From Mycolicibacterium hassiacum DSM 44199 (lineage in GTDB: Bacteria > Actinomycetota > Actinomycetes > Mycobacteriales > Mycobacteriaceae), in NCBI RefSeq assembly GCF_900603025.1, contig NZ_LR026975.1:2294001-2358000 (forward strand): a stretch of 64,000 nt of DNA, in the 5' to 3' direction. The position numbers and the translations under genes were made by a program. How positions within the stretch are numbered: the stretch's first letter is position 1; every line of letters starts with the position of its first letter. Below, piece after piece: positions 11,183 to 24,836 of the stretch. The notes under the pieces were generated by a model, which saw nothing but the letters and a program-made list of their open reading frames with translations, did no database searches and was not told where the DNA came from.

Positions 11183-11968
11183 TCACGGCAACGGCCCGCC
11201 GGCGGCGATCGCCGACAGCGTGGCGAACTGCTCACCGTCCAGCGACGCCCCGCCGACCAGCGCACCGTCCACGTCGGGCTGCGCGACGATCTCGCCGACG
11301 TTCTTGGCGTTGACCGACCCGCCGTAGAGGATCCGCACCCCCGCGGCGAGCAGCGGCGACGCCAGGTTGCCCAGCTCGTCGCGGATCGCCTTGCACACCT
11401 CCTGGGCGTCGGCCGCGCTGGCCACCCGCCCGGTGCCGATCGCCCACACCGGCTCGTAGGCGATCACCGCCTGGCCGATCTGCTCGGCCGACAGGCCCGC
11501 CAGCGAGCCGCGCAGCATCTCCAGGTTGTGCTCGACGTGGTTGCCGGCCTCACGCACCTCCAGCGGCTCGCCGATGCAGATGATCGGTATCAGGCCGTGC
11601 CGGAACGCCGCGGCCGCCTTGGCGGCCACCAGCGCGTCGTCCTCATGGTGGTAGGTGCGCCGCTCGGAATGCCCGACGATGACGTAGGTGCAGCCCAGCT
11701 TGGCCAGGAACGCGCCGCTGATCTCGCCGGTGTAGGCGCCCGAGTCGTGCTGCGACAGGTCCTGCGCGCCGTAGGTCAGCCGCAGCTTGTCGCCGTCGAC
11801 CAGGGTCTGCACGCTGCGCAGATCGGTGAACGGCGGGAGCACCGCCACGTCGACCTTGTCGTAGTACTTCTCCGGCAGCGAGAACGCGATCTTCTGCACC
11901 AGCGCGATCGCCTCGAAGTGGTTGAGGTTCATCTTCCAGTTGCCGGCGATCAGCGGTTTGCGGATCAC
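11183..11968 (-). CDS. tpiA: Triosephosphate isomerase
   Basis: Interconverts dihydroxyacetone phosphate and glyceraldehyde-3-phosphate. The 261-aa protein contains Lys12 in GNWKMN, His100 in IVGHSERR and the catalytic Glu172 in [10 protein letters not shown], plus the phosphate-binding LYGGSV near the C-terminus. The GTG start overlaps the pgk stop (GTGA), showing translational coupling. Confidence 0.97.
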   Translation of the reverse strand: MIRKPLIAGNWKMNLNHFEAIALVQKIAFSLPEKYYDKVDVAVLPPFTDLRSVQTLVDGDKLRLTYGAQDLSQHDSGAYTGEISGAFLAKLGCTYVIVGHSERRTYHHEDDALVAAKAAAAFRHGLIPIICIGEPLEVREAGNHVEHNLEMLRGSLAGLSAEQIGQAVIAYEPVWAIGTGRVASAADAQEVCKAIRDELGNLASPLLAAGVRILYGGSVNAKNVGEIVAQPDVDGALVGGASLDGEQFATLSAIAAGGPLP

Positions 11969-13179
11969 GATTGCAGGACCTCCAGGCCGGGTAGCGTCTT
12001 GCCTTCCAGGTACTCCAGCGATGCGCCGCCGCCGGTGGAGATGTGGGAGAACCCGTCCTCCGGCAGACCGAGCCGGCGCACGGCCGCGGCCGAGTCACCG
12101 CCGCCGACCACGCTGAACGCGCCCTTGCGGGTGGCCCCGATGATCGCCTCGGCCACCCCCTTGGTGCCCGCCGCGAAAGCCGGGAACTCGAACACGCCCA
12201 TCGGGCCGTTCCAGAACACGGTCTTGGCGTTGGACAGCAGGTTGCCGAACCGTTCCACCGAGCCCGGGCCGATGTCCAGGCCCATCTTGTCCGCGGGGAT
12301 CCGATCGGCCGGCACCACCTCCGGCGTGGCGTCGGCGGCGAACCGGTCGGCCACCACGATGTCCACCGGCACGTGGATCACGTCGGCGTAGGTGTCCAAG
12401 AGCCTGCGGCAGGTGTCGATCATGCCCTCCTCGAGCAGCGACTTGCCCACCGAGATCCCCTGCGAGGCAAGGAAGGTGAAGCACATCCCGCCGCCGATGA
12501 TCAGGCTGTCGGCGCGGGTCGCGAGGTTCTCGATGACGGCGAGCTTGTCCGACACCTTCGACCCGCCGAGCACCACCGCGTACGGCCGCTCGGTAGAACT
12601 GGTCAGCTGCTCGAGCACCTTCACCTCGGCGGCGACCAGCGTGCCGGCGTAGCGGGGCAGCAGCTTGGCCACGTCGTAGACCGACGCCTGCTTGCGGTGC
12701 ACCACCCCGAACCCGTCGGAGACGAACGCCCCGTCGGGGCCGACGAGCTCGACCAGCGCGCGGGCCAGCGCCTGCCGTTCGCTGTCGTCCTTGCTGGTCT
12801 CGCGCGGGTCGAAGCGGATGTTCTCCAGCAGCAGGATGTCGCCGTCGGTCAGGCCCTCGGCGCGGGCCAGCGCGTCGGCGCCGACCACGTCACCGGCCAG
12901 CTGCACGTGCCGGCCGAGCCGCTCGCCGAGCGCCGCGGCGACCGGCGCCAGCGACAACTTCGGATCCGGGGCCCCCTTGGGCCGGCCCAGATGCGCAGTG
13001 ACCACCACCTTGGCGCCAGCCTCGGCCAGCGCCTTGAGGGTGGGCACCGACGCGATGATCCGGCCCGGGTCGGTGATGTTGCGGTCGTCGTCCAGCGGGA
13101 CGTTCAGGTCGGAGCGCACCAACACGCCCCGACCCGAAACCCCTTCCGCCAGAAGGTCGTCGAGTGTCTTGATGGCCAC
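11965..13179 (-). CDS. pgk: Phosphoglycerate kinase
   Basis: ATP-forming step of glycolysis, 1,3-bisphosphoglycerate to 3-phosphoglycerate. The 404-aa product shows RSDLNVPLD at residues 22-30, the HLGRPKG substrate loop, and the nucleotide-binding GGGDSAAAV near the C-terminus. The GTG start gives [10 protein letters not shown]. It lies 16 nt after gap and overlaps tpiA. Confidence 0.97.
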   Translation of the reverse strand: MAIKTLDDLLAEGVSGRGVLVRSDLNVPLDDDRNITDPGRIIASVPTLKALAEAGAKVVVTAHLGRPKGAPDPKLSLAPVAAALGERLGRHVQLAGDVVGADALARAEGLTDGDILLLENIRFDPRETSKDDSERQALARALVELVGPDGAFVSDGFGVVHRKQASVYDVAKLLPRYAGTLVAAEVKVLEQLTSSTERPYAVVLGGSKVSDKLAVIENLATRADSLIIGGGMCFTFLASQGISVGKSLLEEGMIDTCRRLLDTYADVIHVPVDIVVADRFAADATPEVVPADRIPADKMGLDIGPGSVERFGNLLSNAKTVFWNGPMGVFEFPAFAAGTKGVAEAIIGATRKGAFSVVGGGDSAAAVRRLGLPEDGFSHISTGGGASLEYLEGKTLPGLEVLQS

Positions 13180-13195
13180 GGTCCCGCCGTTCGCC

Positions 13196-14227
<1,032 letters not shown>

Positions 14228-14255
14228 TTAATCGCTCCTGGTGTACTCGACAGCC

Positions 14256-14261
14256 AGCCTA
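14256..14261 (-). promoter_or_regulatory. Possible -10 element for the gap-pgk-tpiA-secG operon
   Basis: TAGGCT on the minus strand fits TANNNT and would give a leader of about 30 nt before the gap GTG. No strong -35 hexamer is visible at 17 nt. Supported only by motif and position. Confidence 0.4.
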
Positions 14262-14357
14262 GTGGTGTGATACCGGCCACGTGCCACCCGGTCAGTTTGC
14301 GGGCCGGTTCCGCTCCACCGGCCGGTCAGCAGGTCGCCGGCGACAGCGATCGCGGTG

Positions 14358-15335
14358 TCAGGCCTCCTCGAGCAGTTCCGGGGTGACCGCCGACTCGGTG
14401 TCGGGAATGCCCTCCTGTTTGGCCTTGCGGTCGGCCATCGACAGCAGCCGCCGGATGCGACCCGCGACAGCGTCTTTGGTCATCGGCGGGTCGGCCAGCC
14501 GGCCCAGCTCCTCCAGTGAGGCCTGGCGGTGCTCCAGGCGCAACCGGCCCGCCGCGGCGAGGTGTTCGGGCACCTGGTCGCCGAGGATCTCCAGCGCCCG
14601 CTCCACCCGGGCGGCCGCCGCCACCGCGGCGCGCGCCGACCGCCGCAGGTTCGCGTCGTCGAAGTTGGCCAGCCGGTTGGCGGTCGCCCGCACCTCGCGG
14701 CGCATCCGCCGCTCCTCCCAGATCAGCCGGGTGTCCTGGGCGCCCATCCGGGTCAGCAGCGCCCCGATCGCGTCACCGTCGCGCACCACCACCCGATCGC
14801 TGCCGCGCACCTCGCGGGCCTTGGCCGTCACCCCCAGCCGGCGGGCCGCGCCCACCAGCGCCAGCGCGGCCTCCGGCCCCGGGCAGCTGACCTCCAGCGC
14901 CGAGGACCGGCCCGGTTCGGTCAGTGAGCCGTGTGCGAGAAACGCCCCGCGCCAAGCGGCTTCGGCATCGGCGATGCTGCCGCCGACGACATGGGCGGGC
15001 AGGCCGCGCACCGGGCGGCCCCGCGGGTCGAGCAGGCCGGTGCGGCGGGCCAGCGCCTCGCCGTCCTTGTCCACCCGCACCACGTAGCGGGTCTGTTTGC
15101 GGATCCCGCTCGCCGACTGCACCCGCACGGTGGCGTGGTAGCCGTACAGGTCATAGATGTCCTTGCGCAGGCGCCGGGCGATACTGCCCAGATCCACCTC
15201 CGCTTCCACGAACACGTGCCCGGACACGATGTGCAGCCCGCCGGCGAACCGCAACAGCGAGGCCACCTCGGCGCGGCGAGCGCTGACCGAATTGACCACC
15301 AGCCGGCTGAGCTCGTCCTTGACCTCGGCTGTCAT
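14358..15335 (-). CDS. whiA: Sporulation-type transcription regulator WhiA
   Basis: DNA-binding protein with an N-terminal LAGLIDADG homing-endonuclease-like domain and a C-terminal helix-turn-helix, controlling cell division genes in actinobacteria. The 325 residues match the M. tuberculosis length and start ([14 protein letters not shown]). The C-terminal HTH lies in [20 protein letters not shown] (about residues 270-300). The ATG at 15335 overlaps the yvcK stop (ATGA). An in-frame GTG at 15341 has better spacing from a GAGAGGTGA sequence and would add two residues. It is last in uvrC-rapZ-yvcK-whiA. Confidence 0.95.
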   Translation of the reverse strand: MTAEVKDELSRLVVNSVSARRAEVASLLRFAGGLHIVSGHVFVEAEVDLGSIARRLRKDIYDLYGYHATVRVQSASGIRKQTRYVVRVDKDGEALARRTGLLDPRGRPVRGLPAHVVGGSIADAEAAWRGAFLAHGSLTEPGRSSALEVSCPGPEAALALVGAARRLGVTAKAREVRGSDRVVVRDGDAIGALLTRMGAQDTRLIWEERRMRREVRATANRLANFDDANLRRSARAAVAAAARVERALEILGDQVPEHLAAAGRLRLEHRQASLEELGRLADPPMTKDAVAGRIRRLLSMADRKAKQEGIPDTESAVTPELLEEA

Positions 15336-16357
15336 CGCCACGGGTCGTCACCTCTCGGTCCATTCGCTATCGGGGTGGGCACCGTCGCCTGCTGCGCAGC
15401 AGACTCCGGGGGCGGGCAACGCAGCCACACGCCCTGCAAGGCGTCGGCCAGCCGCGCCGGATCATGTAAGGGTGTACCAGGCCGGGATACGTCGGCAAAT
15501 TCCACGCGCGCGTTGAGAATTCCGGCCGTTCGCCGCAATTGCGCACGCTCGGTCTCGCTGGGCACCCGGCTGGCGTCGACGATGATCTCGTGCACCGTGA
15601 AATCCGGTGCGTGCTGGCTCAGTACGTGGATGTGCCGTTCGGCGGAGAACTCCGCGGTCTCCCCCGGCTCGGCCACCAGGTTCAGCACCAGGGCGCGCCG
15701 CGCCGGGGTGCTGCGCAGCGCCGCCGCCAGCTCCGGCACCAGCACGTGCGGGATCACGCTGGTGAACCACGAGCCCGGGCCGAGCACCACCAGGTCGGCG
15801 TTCATGATCGCGTCCACCGCCTGCGGGGTGGCCGGCGGATCGTTGGGCAGCAGCCGCACCCGGCGCACCTTGCCCACCGTGGTGGCGATCGCGACCTGGC
15901 CCCGGATCACCCGGCTCATCCGGGGATCGGCCTCCAGCCCCGAGACGTCGGCCTCGATGCTCAGCCCCATCGGGCACATCGGCAGCACCCGGCCGTGGAT
16001 GCCCAGGATGCGGCCCAGTTCGTCGAGCGCGGCGACCGGATCGCCCAGCAGCTCGTTGAGCCCGGCCAGGATCAGATTGCCGATCGGATGACCGGCCAGC
16101 GCCCCGTTGCCGCCGAACCGGTGCTGGATGATGGTCGCCCACAGTCGGCCCTGCGGGCTGTCGGAGGCCAACGCCGCCAACGCCATTCGCAGATCGCCGG
16201 GCGGCACCACATCGAGTTCGTTGCGCAGCCGGCCGGACGACCCGCCGTCGTCGGCGACGGTGACGATCGCGGTGACGTGGGGGGTCAGCCGGCGCGCGGC
16301 CGACAGCGTCGCGTACAGCCCGTGCCCGCCACCGAGAGCGACGATGCGGGGGGTCAT
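15332..16357 (-). CDS. yvcK: Gluconeogenesis factor / UDP-sugar-binding protein YvcK (CuvA)
   Basis: YvcK proteins bind UDP-sugars and link carbon source to cell-wall synthesis; the mycobacterial homologue is known as CuvA. The 341-aa product has the family start [10 protein letters not shown] and the segment [13 protein letters not shown] near residue 40. ATG 16357 follows a GAGGGAGG site and matches the M. tuberculosis start. An alternative in-frame ATG at 16387, with its own GAGGAGG site, would add ten residues; both belong to a tandem duplication described separately. Its stop overlaps whiA. Confidence 0.9.
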   Translation of the reverse strand: MTPRIVALGGGHGLYATLSAARRLTPHVTAIVTVADDGGSSGRLRNELDVVPPGDLRMALAALASDSPQGRLWATIIQHRFGGNGALAGHPIGNLILAGLNELLGDPVAALDELGRILGIHGRVLPMCPMGLSIEADVSGLEADPRMSRVIRGQVAIATTVGKVRRVRLLPNDPPATPQAVDAIMNADLVVLGPGSWFTSVIPHVLVPELAAALRSTPARRALVLNLVAEPGETAEFSAERHIHVLSQHAPDFTVHEIIVDASRVPSETERAQLRRTAGILNARVEFADVSRPGTPLHDPARLADALQGVWLRCPPPESAAQQATVPTPIANGPRGDDPWR

Positions 16358-16416
16358 TCGGCCTCCCTCGCGTGCGGGCGAGTTCATTCGTCCTCCTCGC
16401 GTGCAGGCGTGCTCAT
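16358..16416 (-). repeat. Imperfect tandem duplication (29 + 30 nt) of a start codon plus ribosome binding site between rapZ and yvcK
   Basis: On the minus strand two units follow each other: ATG 16416 to 16388 and ATG 16387 to 16358. Both have the form ATGA, then a CGCC-GCACGCGAG core, then a purine-rich ribosome binding site and CGA before the next ATG. Unit one begins inside the rapZ stop and encodes a ten-codon reading frame ending in a second ATGA; unit two runs in frame into yvcK. About 22 of 29 positions agree. Confidence 0.75.
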
Positions 16417-17405
16417 TCCCGTCCCAGATCCCGGTGCAGCACCCGCACGGTGAGGTCGTCACCTCCGGCCAACCGCTCGGCCAGCGCCTCGGCGATCGCG
16501 ACGCTCCGATGCTTACCCCCTGTGCAACCAATGGCAACCGTCATGTAGCGCTTCCCCTCGCGGCGGTAACCGTCGATGACGACATCGAGCAACTGATGGT
16601 AGGTGTCCAAGAACTCCCCCGCCCCCGGCCGACTCAGCACGTAATCACGGACCGCCGGATGCTGGCCGGTGTGCGGGCGCAACGCGTCCACCCAGTGCGG
16701 ATTCGGCAGGAACCGGACATCCATCACGGTATCGGCGTCCATCGGCAGGCCGTACTTGTACCCGAACGATTCCACAGTGACGTTGGTATGGGCGACCGTT
16801 TCGCCGCCGAAGGCGCGTTCGATGCTCTCCCGCAGCGCCGGCACCGACAGTTCCGTGGTGTCGATGACCAGATCGGCGGCGGCGCGCACGGAGGCGAGCA
16901 TGGCCCGCTCGGCGGCGATGCCCTCGGCCAGGGTCTGGTTGCCCTGCAGCGGATGACTGCGCCGGTTCTGTTCGTAGCGGCGCACCAGCACCTCGTCCGA
17001 GGCGTCGAGGAACAGCACCCGCGGCGTGATGTTGCGGGCCGCCAGCTCGGCGCGCACACCGTCCAGGTCGCCGGTGAAGCCGCGGGAGCGCACGTCCATC
17101 ACCACCGCCAGCTGGGTGATGCGCGAACCGGCCGCGAGGCCGAGCTCGACCATCCGCGCGATCAGTTCGGGCGGCACGTTGTCGGCGACGTACCAGCCCA
17201 GATCCTCCAGCACCTTGGCCGCGGTGCCCCGTCCGGCGCCGGACAGCCCGGTGACCAGCACGACGTCGATGCCGGGATCGGCGCCCTCACCGGTGTCGCC
17301 GCCCCCGGCGTTTTCGGCAGCGTCAATCTTCTCGGCCGCGTCTGCGTCGCCGGCAGCCGAGGCTGCCTCGTCGCGCAGATCGTCTCGCATGCCCTGGTTC
17401 GTCAT
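16413..17405 (-). CDS. rapZ: RNase adapter / nucleotide-binding protein RapZ (YvcJ family)
   Basis: P-loop GTP/ATP-binding protein; the E. coli homologue controls amino-sugar synthesis via small RNA decay. The actinobacterial role is less clear. The 330-aa product has a Walker A variant [10 protein letters not shown] (about residues 53-62), the VMDVRSRGF segment, and the C-terminal [10 protein letters not shown] signature. Compared with the M. tuberculosis protein it has about 30 extra Ala/Asp/Glu/Gly-rich residues before the P-loop. ATG overlaps the uvrC stop (ATGA) and the rapZ stop overlaps a downstream ATG. Confidence 0.92.
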   Translation of the reverse strand: MTNQGMRDDLRDEAASAAGDADAAEKIDAAENAGGGDTGEGADPGIDVVLVTGLSGAGRGTAAKVLEDLGWYVADNVPPELIARMVELGLAAGSRITQLAVVMDVRSRGFTGDLDGVRAELAARNITPRVLFLDASDEVLVRRYEQNRRSHPLQGNQTLAEGIAAERAMLASVRAAADLVIDTTELSVPALRESIERAFGGETVAHTNVTVESFGYKYGLPMDADTVMDVRFLPNPHWVDALRPHTGQHPAVRDYVLSRPGAGEFLDTYHQLLDVVIDGYRREGKRYMTVAIGCTGGKHRSVAIAEALAERLAGGDDLTVRVLHRDLGRE

Positions 17406-19384
17406 CCTGTTACCCTGCTCCGATCATCGCCGATTGCGGGCTCGGGCGCGGTCGATTCGGAGGCCGCACCGAGGGCCTCCAGCACCGCTTTGGCGGTGGC
17501 CACCCCGATGCCCGGCACCGCGGTGATCTCCTCGACGGTGGCCTCCTTGAGCCTGGCCACCGAGCCGAAATGCGCCACCAGGGCCTTGCGGCGATGCTCC
17601 CCCAGCCCACGGACCGAGTCCAGCACCGACTCGGTCATCCGCTTGGACCGTTTGCTGCGGTGGTAGGTGATCGCGAAGCGGTGCGCCTCGTCGCGGATCC
17701 GCTGCAGCAGATAAAGCCCTTCGCTGTTGCGGGGCAGGATCACCGGGTCGGGTTCGCCCGGCACCCACACCTCCTCGAGCCGCTTCGCCAGCCCGATCAC
17801 CGCGATATCGCCGATGCCCAGCTCGTCGAGCACCGCCTGCGCGGCGTTGACCTGCGGCGCACCGCCATCGACCACGAAAAGATTTGGCGGATAGGCGAAT
17901 CGGCGCGACCTACCTTCGGCCGACTGTTCGGTCGGATGCGCGACGTCGTGCAGGTGGCGGTAGAACCGCCGCCGGGTGACCTCGGCGATGGAGGCCACAT
18001 CGTCGGACCGGCCGTCACCGGCGGCATCGCGGATCGCGTAGCGCCGGTAGTCGGACTTGCGCGGCAGCCCGTCCTCGAAGACCACCAGCGAGGCCACCAC
18101 ATCGGTGCCCTGAACATGGCTGACATCGACGCATTCGATGCGCAGCGGCGCCTCGGCCAGGCCCAGCGCCTCCTGAATGTTCTGCAGCGCAGCAGATCTC
18201 GCGGTGAAGTCACCTGCGCGCTTGAGTTTGTGCTGCGCCAGCGCGTTCTCCGCGTTGCGCTGCACGGTCTCGGCCAGCGCACGCTTGTCGCCGCGCTTGG
18301 GCACCCGCAGCCGCACCTTCGAACCGCGCAGCTGCGACAGCCACGTCTCGATCTCCTCGGCGTTGGCCGGCAGGCACGGCACCAGCACCTGCCTCGGCAC
18401 CGGGTTCAGCGCCTCGTCGGCGGAGCCGCCCAGTGCGGCCTGGTCGCCGTAGAACTGGGTCAGGAACTGCTCGACCAGATGCTCGAGATCGGATTCCCCT
18501 GGTTCACCGGATTTTTCGACGATCCAGCCACGCTCACCACGCACCCGGCCGCCACGCACGTGAAACACCTGCACCGCGGCCTCCAGTTCGTCCTCGGCGA
18601 ACGCCACCACGTCGGCGTCGGTGCCGTCGCCGAACACCACCGCCTGCTTCTCCAGCGCCCGTCTCATCGCCGAGATGTTGTCGCGCAACCGGGCGGCCCG
18701 TTCGAAGTCCAGCTGTTCGGCGGCCTTGTTCATCTCGTGCTCCATGTCACGGATGAACCGGTCGGTCTTGCCGGCCAGGAAGTCGCAGAAATCGAGCACG
18801 ATCCGCCGGTGCTGTTCGGCCGTCACCCGGCCCACACACGGCGCCGAGCACTTGTCGATGTAGCCGAGCAAGCAGGGCCGCTCAATTTGCCTGTGCCGCT
18901 TGAATACTCCCGCCGAGCAGGTGCGCGCGGGAAACACCCGGGTCAACAGGTCGACGGTTTCGCGGATCGCCCAGGCGTGCGAGTACGGGCCGAAATAGCG
19001 GACCCCCTTGCGCCGCGCCCCGCGGTAGACCATCAGCCGCGGGTACTCCTCGTTGAGCGTGACGGCCAGTACCGGATACGACTTGTCGTCGCGGTAGCGG
19101 ACGTTGAACCGCGGGTCGAATTCCTTGATCCAGTTGTACTCCAGCTGCAGCGCCTCGACCTCGGTGTTCACCACCGTCCAGTCGACGCTGGCCGCGGTCA
19201 TCACCATTTGCCGGGTGCGCGGCGCCAGGCTCGCGACATCGGCGAAGTAGGAGTTCAGCCTGCTGCGCAGGCTCTTGGCCTTGCCGACATAGATCACCCG
19301 GCCGTGCGGATCACGGAAGCGGTAGACGCCCGGTTCGACGGGAATCGACCCGGGGGCGGGTCGGTACGTCGCTGGATCGGGCAC
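17402..19384 (-). CDS. uvrC: Excinuclease ABC subunit C
   Basis: Makes both incisions in nucleotide excision repair with UvrAB. The 660-aa protein has the N-terminal GIY-YIG nuclease domain ([19 protein letters not shown], about residues 18-36), a Cys-containing linker ([17 protein letters not shown]), the UvrB-interacting UVR motif near residue 215, the RNase H-like C-terminal nuclease ([17 protein letters not shown]) and terminal helix-hairpin-helix motifs ([16 protein letters not shown]). A GTG start gives [10 protein letters not shown]. First gene of the coupled uvrC-rapZ-yvcK-whiA set. Confidence 0.97.
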   Translation of the reverse strand: MPDPATYRPAPGSIPVEPGVYRFRDPHGRVIYVGKAKSLRSRLNSYFADVASLAPRTRQMVMTAASVDWTVVNTEVEALQLEYNWIKEFDPRFNVRYRDDKSYPVLAVTLNEEYPRLMVYRGARRKGVRYFGPYSHAWAIRETVDLLTRVFPARTCSAGVFKRHRQIERPCLLGYIDKCSAPCVGRVTAEQHRRIVLDFCDFLAGKTDRFIRDMEHEMNKAAEQLDFERAARLRDNISAMRRALEKQAVVFGDGTDADVVAFAEDELEAAVQVFHVRGGRVRGERGWIVEKSGEPGESDLEHLVEQFLTQFYGDQAALGGSADEALNPVPRQVLVPCLPANAEEIETWLSQLRGSKVRLRVPKRGDKRALAETVQRNAENALAQHKLKRAGDFTARSAALQNIQEALGLAEAPLRIECVDVSHVQGTDVVASLVVFEDGLPRKSDYRRYAIRDAAGDGRSDDVASIAEVTRRRFYRHLHDVAHPTEQSAEGRSRRFAYPPNLFVVDGGAPQVNAAQAVLDELGIGDIAVIGLAKRLEEVWVPGEPDPVILPRNSEGLYLLQRIRDEAHRFAITYHRSKRSKRMTESVLDSVRGLGEHRRKALVAHFGSVARLKEATVEEITAVPGIGVATAKAVLEALGAASESTAPEPAIGDDRSRVTG

Positions 19385-19486
19385 GTCTCCCAGGTTACTG
19401 CGAGACGACCACTGCTTCGAACGTCGCTTGACGAACGACCGTCGGATGATGCGGATCTCACCGGCGCGGGTCGCGACCGGCCCTGG

Positions 19487-20466
<980 letters not shown>

Positions 20467-21792
20467 TCACAGCGCTCCGCCCAGATCGCGGTCGGGCGCG
20501 CGTCGCTCACCCAGCAGATAGACCCCCTCGTCGTAGGAGTCCATGTTGGCGGCCTCCTGGTAGTCCTCGAGGCCGACGAGGTCATGGCCCATCCGGTCCC
20601 GTTTGGTCATCAGGTACCGGATGTTGTCCTTGTTCGCCCGCACCGGCAGCGGCACCCGCTCGATGATGTGCAGCCCGTAACCGTCCAGGCCGACCCGCTT
20701 GGCGGGGTTGTTGGTGAGCAGCCGCATCGACCGCACCCCCAGGTCAACGAGGATCTGCGCCCCGATGCCGTAGTCGCGGGCATCGGCGGGCAGCCCCAGC
20801 TTGAGGTTGGCGTCGACGGTGTCGGCGCCGGCGTCCTGCAGCTGGTAGGCCTGCAGTTTGTGCATCAGGCCGATGCCGCGGCCCTCGTGGCCGCGCATGT
20901 AGAGCACCACGCCGCGCCCCTCGCGGGCGACCATCGCCATCGCCGCGTCGAGCTGCGGCCCGCAGTCGCAGCGGCGGGAACCGAACACGTCGCCGGTCAG
21001 GCACTCCGAGTGCACCCGGACCAGCACGTCGTGGCCGTCGCCGTTGGGGCCGGCGATGTCGCCCATCACCAGCGCGACGTGCTCGACGTTGTCGTAGATG
21101 CTGGTGTAGCCGACCGCCCGGAACTCGCCGTGGCGGGTGGGGATGCGCGCCTCGGCGACGCGCTCGACGTGCTTCTCGTGTTTGCGGCGCCACTCGATCA
21201 GGTCGGCGATCGAGATCATGGCCAGACCGTGCTCGTCGGCGAAGACGCGCAGCTCCTCGGTCTGCGCCATGGCGCCCTCGTCCTTCTGACTGACGATCTC
21301 GCAGATCGCGCCGGCCGGCTGCAGGCCGGCCAGCCGGGCCAGGTCGACGGCGGCCTCGGTGTGGCCCGGGCGGCGCAGCACGCCGCCGTCCTTGGCGCGC
21401 AGCGGCACCACGTGCCCGGGCTTGGTGAAGTCGTCGGCGACACTGTTCGGGTCGGCGAGCAACCGCATCGTGGTCGCGCGGTCGGAGGCGGAGATACCGG
21501 TCCCGATACCGTGCTTGGCGTCCACGGTCACGGTGTAGGCGGTGCCGTGCTTGTCCTGGTTCACCGCGTACATGGGCAGCAGGCCCAGCCGGTCGCAGAT
21601 GGCGCCGTCGAGCGGCACGCACAGGTAGCCGGACGTGTAGCGGACCATGAACGCGACCAGTTCGGGGGTCGCCTTCTCGGCAGCGAAGATGAGGTCGCCC
21701 TCGTTCTCGCGATCCTCATCGTCGATCACGACGACGGGCTTACCGGCGGCGATGTCGGCGATCGCGCGCTCGATGGAGTCCAGCCTCGTCAT
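20467..21792 (-). CDS. ribBA: Bifunctional DHBP synthase / GTP cyclohydrolase II
   Basis: Supplies both precursors of riboflavin. Of 441 residues the N-terminal half is 3,4-dihydroxy-2-butanone-4-phosphate synthase ([10 protein letters not shown] at 25-34) and the C-terminal half is GTP cyclohydrolase II, with the zinc ligands in [19 protein letters not shown] and the [11 protein letters not shown] motif. The frame is open upstream to 21810, but ATG 21792 ([10 protein letters not shown]) matches M. tuberculosis. Known as ribA2 there. It lies 57 nt after ribE. No FMN riboswitch was seen upstream. Confidence 0.95.
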   Translation of the reverse strand: MTRLDSIERAIADIAAGKPVVVIDDEDRENEGDLIFAAEKATPELVAFMVRYTSGYLCVPLDGAICDRLGLLPMYAVNQDKHGTAYTVTVDAKHGIGTGISASDRATTMRLLADPNSVADDFTKPGHVVPLRAKDGGVLRRPGHTEAAVDLARLAGLQPAGAICEIVSQKDEGAMAQTEELRVFADEHGLAMISIADLIEWRRKHEKHVERVAEARIPTRHGEFRAVGYTSIYDNVEHVALVMGDIAGPNGDGHDVLVRVHSECLTGDVFGSRRCDCGPQLDAAMAMVAREGRGVVLYMRGHEGRGIGLMHKLQAYQLQDAGADTVDANLKLGLPADARDYGIGAQILVDLGVRSMRLLTNNPAKRVGLDGYGLHIIERVPLPVRANKDNIRYLMTKRDRMGHDLVGLEDYQEAANMDSYDEGVYLLGERRAPDRDLGGAL

Positions 21793-21849
21793 TTCACCAG
21801 TATGAACCACCGGCGCGCCGAAGTTATTGCCCGGTTCCTGTTGAGCGGG

Positions 21850-22455
21850 TCACCCACTGGAGTCGTCGGGGTTGAGCAGCCGCTCAACATACTTGGCCAG
21901 GATGTCCACCTCGAGGTTGACCTGGGAGCCCACCTCGGCGGCGCCCAGCGTGGTGGATTCCAGCGTGGTCGGGATCAGCGACACCTCGAACCAGTCGTGG
22001 CCCACCGCCGACACCGTCAGCGACACCCCGTCGACGGTGATCGACCCCTTCTCCACCACGTAGCGGGCCAGCGACGTCGGTAACGCGATGCGCACCACCT
22101 GCCAGTGCTCGGCCGGGGTGCGCGCGATGATGTGGCCGGTGCCGTCGACGTGCCCCTGCACGATGTGCCCACCGAGCCGGCCGTTGACCGCCGCGGCGCG
22201 TTCGAGGTTCACCCGGCTACCGACGCCCACCGCGCGCAGGCTGGTGCGGTTGAGCGTCTCGCCCATCACGTCGGTGGTGAAGGTGCCGTCCGGGCGCACG
22301 TCGACCACCGTCAGGCACACCCCGTTGACCGCGATCGAATCGCCGTGCCGCGCATCGGAGGTCACCACCGGCCCACGGATGGCGAACCGGGCGAAGTCGC
22401 CCAGATCCTCCTTGGCGGTGACCTCACCCAGTTCCTCGACGATGCCGGTGAACAC
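21850..22455 (-). CDS. ribE: Riboflavin synthase, alpha chain
   Basis: Dismutates two lumazine molecules to riboflavin. The 201-aa product has the two homologous lumazine-binding repeats: MFTGIVEELG at the start, with VNGVCLTV near residue 45, and the second copy with VDGVSLTV near residue 143. GTG start. Divergent from lprG with 75 nt between. Called ribC in M. tuberculosis annotation. Confidence 0.95.
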   Translation of the reverse strand: MFTGIVEELGEVTAKEDLGDFARFAIRGPVVTSDARHGDSIAVNGVCLTVVDVRPDGTFTTDVMGETLNRTSLRAVGVGSRVNLERAAAVNGRLGGHIVQGHVDGTGHIIARTPAEHWQVVRIALPTSLARYVVEKGSITVDGVSLTVSAVGHDWFEVSLIPTTLESTTLGAAEVGSQVNLEVDILAKYVERLLNPDDSSG

Positions 22456-22530
22456 GCTGCCAGACTAACCAGACTCGCCCACCGCGGTGCGCACCGTCCG
22501 ATCCCGGAGGACCGCCGTTACGATGCAGGC

Positions 22531-23229
22531 ATGCAGACCCGCCTGACGGCGATCCTCGCCGCCTTCCTGACCGCAGTTGCCCTGCTCGCCGGATGCTCGA
22601 AGTCCGAGGAGTCGACCGCCACGGACCTGCCGGACGCCGCGACGCTGCTGCAGCAGTCCGCGGAGACCACCAGGGGCGAGTCCAGCGTGCACCTGCTGCT
22701 GAGAACGACCGGTGAACTGGAAGAGCTGCCGATCCACTCCCTCGAGGGCGACCTGACCAACACCCCGGCGGTGGCCGCCGAGGGCAAGACCACGGTGACC
22801 GTGATGGGCCAGAAGGTCGAGGACATGCCCTTCGTCGTCGCCGACGGGGACCTCTACGCCGCACTGTTCGGCGACGCCATCAGCCTGATCGGGCCGGCCG
22901 CCGACATCTACGACGTGGGGGCCATCCTGGATCCGGAGCGTGGCCTGGCCAACGTGCTGAGCAACTTCTCCGACGCCAAGAGCGTCGACCGCGAGAAGGT
23001 CAACGACGTCGAGACCGTCAAGATCACCGGGAAGGTCAGCGCCGACGCGGTCAACCGGATCGCCCCGCAGCTCGCCGTCCAGGACGCGGTTGGGGGCACC
23101 GCCTGGATCGCCGACGGTGGCGATCACGAGCTGGTCCAGGTGCAGCTCGAGCCGCGGGACGGCGTCACGGTCACCATGACGCTGTCCGACTGGGGCAAGC
23201 CGGTGACGGTCACCAAGCCGGCCGCCTGA
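22531..23229 (+). CDS. lprG: Lipoprotein LprG (triacylglyceride / lipoglycan carrier)
   Basis: Exported lipoprotein with a hydrophobic cavity that carries triacylated glycolipids to the outer envelope, working with the adjacent transporter P55. The 232 residues begin with a lipoprotein signal peptide ending LLAGC (acylated Cys22), followed by the LolA-like fold; PAADIYD and a run of [11 protein letters not shown] match the family. Its sequence diverges from M. tuberculosis LprG more than the neighbouring enzymes do. The stop overlaps the ATG of p55 (TGATG). Confidence 0.93.
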   Translation: MQTRLTAILAAFLTAVALLAGCSKSEESTATDLPDAATLLQQSAETTRGESSVHLLLRTTGELEELPIHSLEGDLTNTPAVAAEGKTTVTVMGQKVEDMPFVVADGDLYAALFGDAISLIGPAADIYDVGAILDPERGLANVLSNFSDAKSVDREKVNDVETVKITGKVSADAVNRIAPQLAVQDAVGGTAWIADGGDHELVQVQLEPRDGVTVTMTLSDWGKPVTVTKPAA

Positions 23230-24836
23230 TGGCGTTCCCGCAGACACCGAACCGACTGATCCGTCCCCGGCGCACCAGCCGGGGAATCGCCATCTCCGCG
23301 GGCGGTCTCGCGGTGCTGCTCGGCGCGCTGGACACCTACGTCGTGGTCAGCATCGTGACCGACATCATGCGCGATGTCGGCATCGCGGTGAACCAGATCC
23401 AGCGCGTGACGCCGATCATCACCGGCTACCTGCTCGGCTACATCGCCGCGATGCCGCTGCTGGGCCGGGCGTCCGACCGGTTCGGCCGCAAGCTGCTGAT
23501 CCAGATCAGCCTCGCCGGGTTCGCGCTCGGCTCGGTGATCACCGCGCTGGCCACCAACCTGGACGTGCTGGTCGCCGGGCGCGTCATCCAGGGCGCGGCC
23601 AGCGGCGCGCTGCTGCCGGTGACGCTGGCGCTGGCCGCCGACCTGTGGGCCACCCACAAACGCGCCGCGGTGCTCGGCGGAGTCGGTGCGGCCCAGGAGC
23701 TCGGTGCCGTGCTCGGCCCCATCTACGGCATCTTCGTGGTGTGGCTGTTCCACCACTGGCAGGCGGTGTTCTGGGTGAACGTGCCGCTGGCGCTGATCGC
23801 CATGGTGCTGATCCACATCAGCCTGCCGCCGCGGGTGCGGACCGAGGAGCCACAACGGGTGGACGTCACCGGCGGGCTGCTGCTGGCGCTGGCCCTGGGC
23901 CTGGCCACCATCGGCCTGTACAACGCCGAACCCGACGGCAAGCAGGTGTTGCCGGAATACGGGCCGCCGCTGATCATCGGCGCGGTGATCGCCGCAGTGG
24001 CGTTCCTGGTCTGGGAGCGGTTCGCGCGGACCCGCCTGCTCGACCCGGCCGGGGTGAGGTTCCGCCCCTTTTTGATCGCGCTGCTGGTCTCGCTGGTGAC
24101 CGGCGGCGCGCTGATGGTGACCCTGGTCAACGTCGAACTGTTCGGGCAGGGCGTGCTCGGCCTGGACCAGGACGAGGCGGTGTTCCTGCTGGCCCGGTTC
24201 CTGATCGCGCTGCCGGTCGGGGCGCTGCTGGGCGGCTGGATCGCCACCCGGGTCGGCGACCGGGCGGTGACCGCGGTCGGGTTGCTGATCGCCGCCGGCG
24301 GCTTCTACCTGATCGCCCAGTGGCCCGCCGATGTCCTGGAATCCCGGCACGACCTGGGCTTCGTGTCGCTGCCGACGCTCGACACCGACCTGGCGATCGC
24401 CGGCTTCGGGCTGGGGCTGGTGATCGCCCCGCTGACCTCCGCCGCGCTGCGGGTGGTCCCGGCGGCCCAGCACGGCATCGCCTCGGCGGCCGTGGTGGTG
24501 GCGCGCATGATCGGCATGCTGATCGGCATCGCCGCGCTGAGCGCATGGGGGTTGTACCGGTTCAACCAGTACCTCAAGGAGCAGCTGGCCGCGCTGCCGC
24601 CGGCACCGGCGGACTTTCCGGGTGGCCAGATGGCCGGCCAGATGATGCGCCTGCGCACCGCCACCGTCCAGGCCTACGTGCTGCAGTACGGCGAGATCTT
24701 CGCCATCACCGCCGGGCTGTGCGTGTTCGGGGCGGTGCTGGGCCTGTTCATCGCCGGGCGGCGGGAGCACGCCGAGGAATCCGCCGACGCGGTCGACGGG
24801 GTCAGCAACGCTCGAGACCGCGCGCCATCAGCGTGA
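23229..24836 (+). CDS. MFS transporter P55, LprG partner
   Basis: Major facilitator drug/proton antiporter family member (Rv1410c-like) implicated with LprG in lipid export and drug tolerance. The 535 residues show 14 likely membrane helices, the family motif A variant [12 protein letters not shown] (about residues 78-89) and the motif [15 protein letters not shown] overlaps the lprG stop, so the two proteins are made together. The last 35 nt overlap the end of a small gene on the other strand. Confidence 0.94.
   Translation: MAFPQTPNRLIRPRRTSRGIAISAGGLAVLLGALDTYVVVSIVTDIMRDVGIAVNQIQRVTPIITGYLLGYIAAMPLLGRASDRFGRKLLIQISLAGFALGSVITALATNLDVLVAGRVIQGAASGALLPVTLALAADLWATHKRAAVLGGVGAAQELGAVLGPIYGIFVVWLFHHWQAVFWVNVPLALIAMVLIHISLPPRVRTEEPQRVDVTGGLLLALALGLATIGLYNAEPDGKQVLPEYGPPLIIGAVIAAVAFLVWERFARTRLLDPAGVRFRPFLIALLVSLVTGGALMVTLVNVELFGQGVLGLDQDEAVFLLARFLIALPVGALLGGWIATRVGDRAVTAVGLLIAAGGFYLIAQWPADVLESRHDLGFVSLPTLDTDLAIAGFGLGLVIAPLTSAALRVVPAAQHGIASAAVVVARMIGMLIGIAALSAWGLYRFNQYLKEQLAALPPAPADFPGGQMAGQMMRLRTATVQAYVLQYGEIFAITAGLCVFGAVLGLFIAGRREHAEESADAVDGVSNARDRAPSA

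Noticed and set aside
22456..22530. Possible FMN riboswitch near the rib genes
   Set aside because: The 75-nt gap upstream of ribE is too short and lacks the conserved RFN core sequences.
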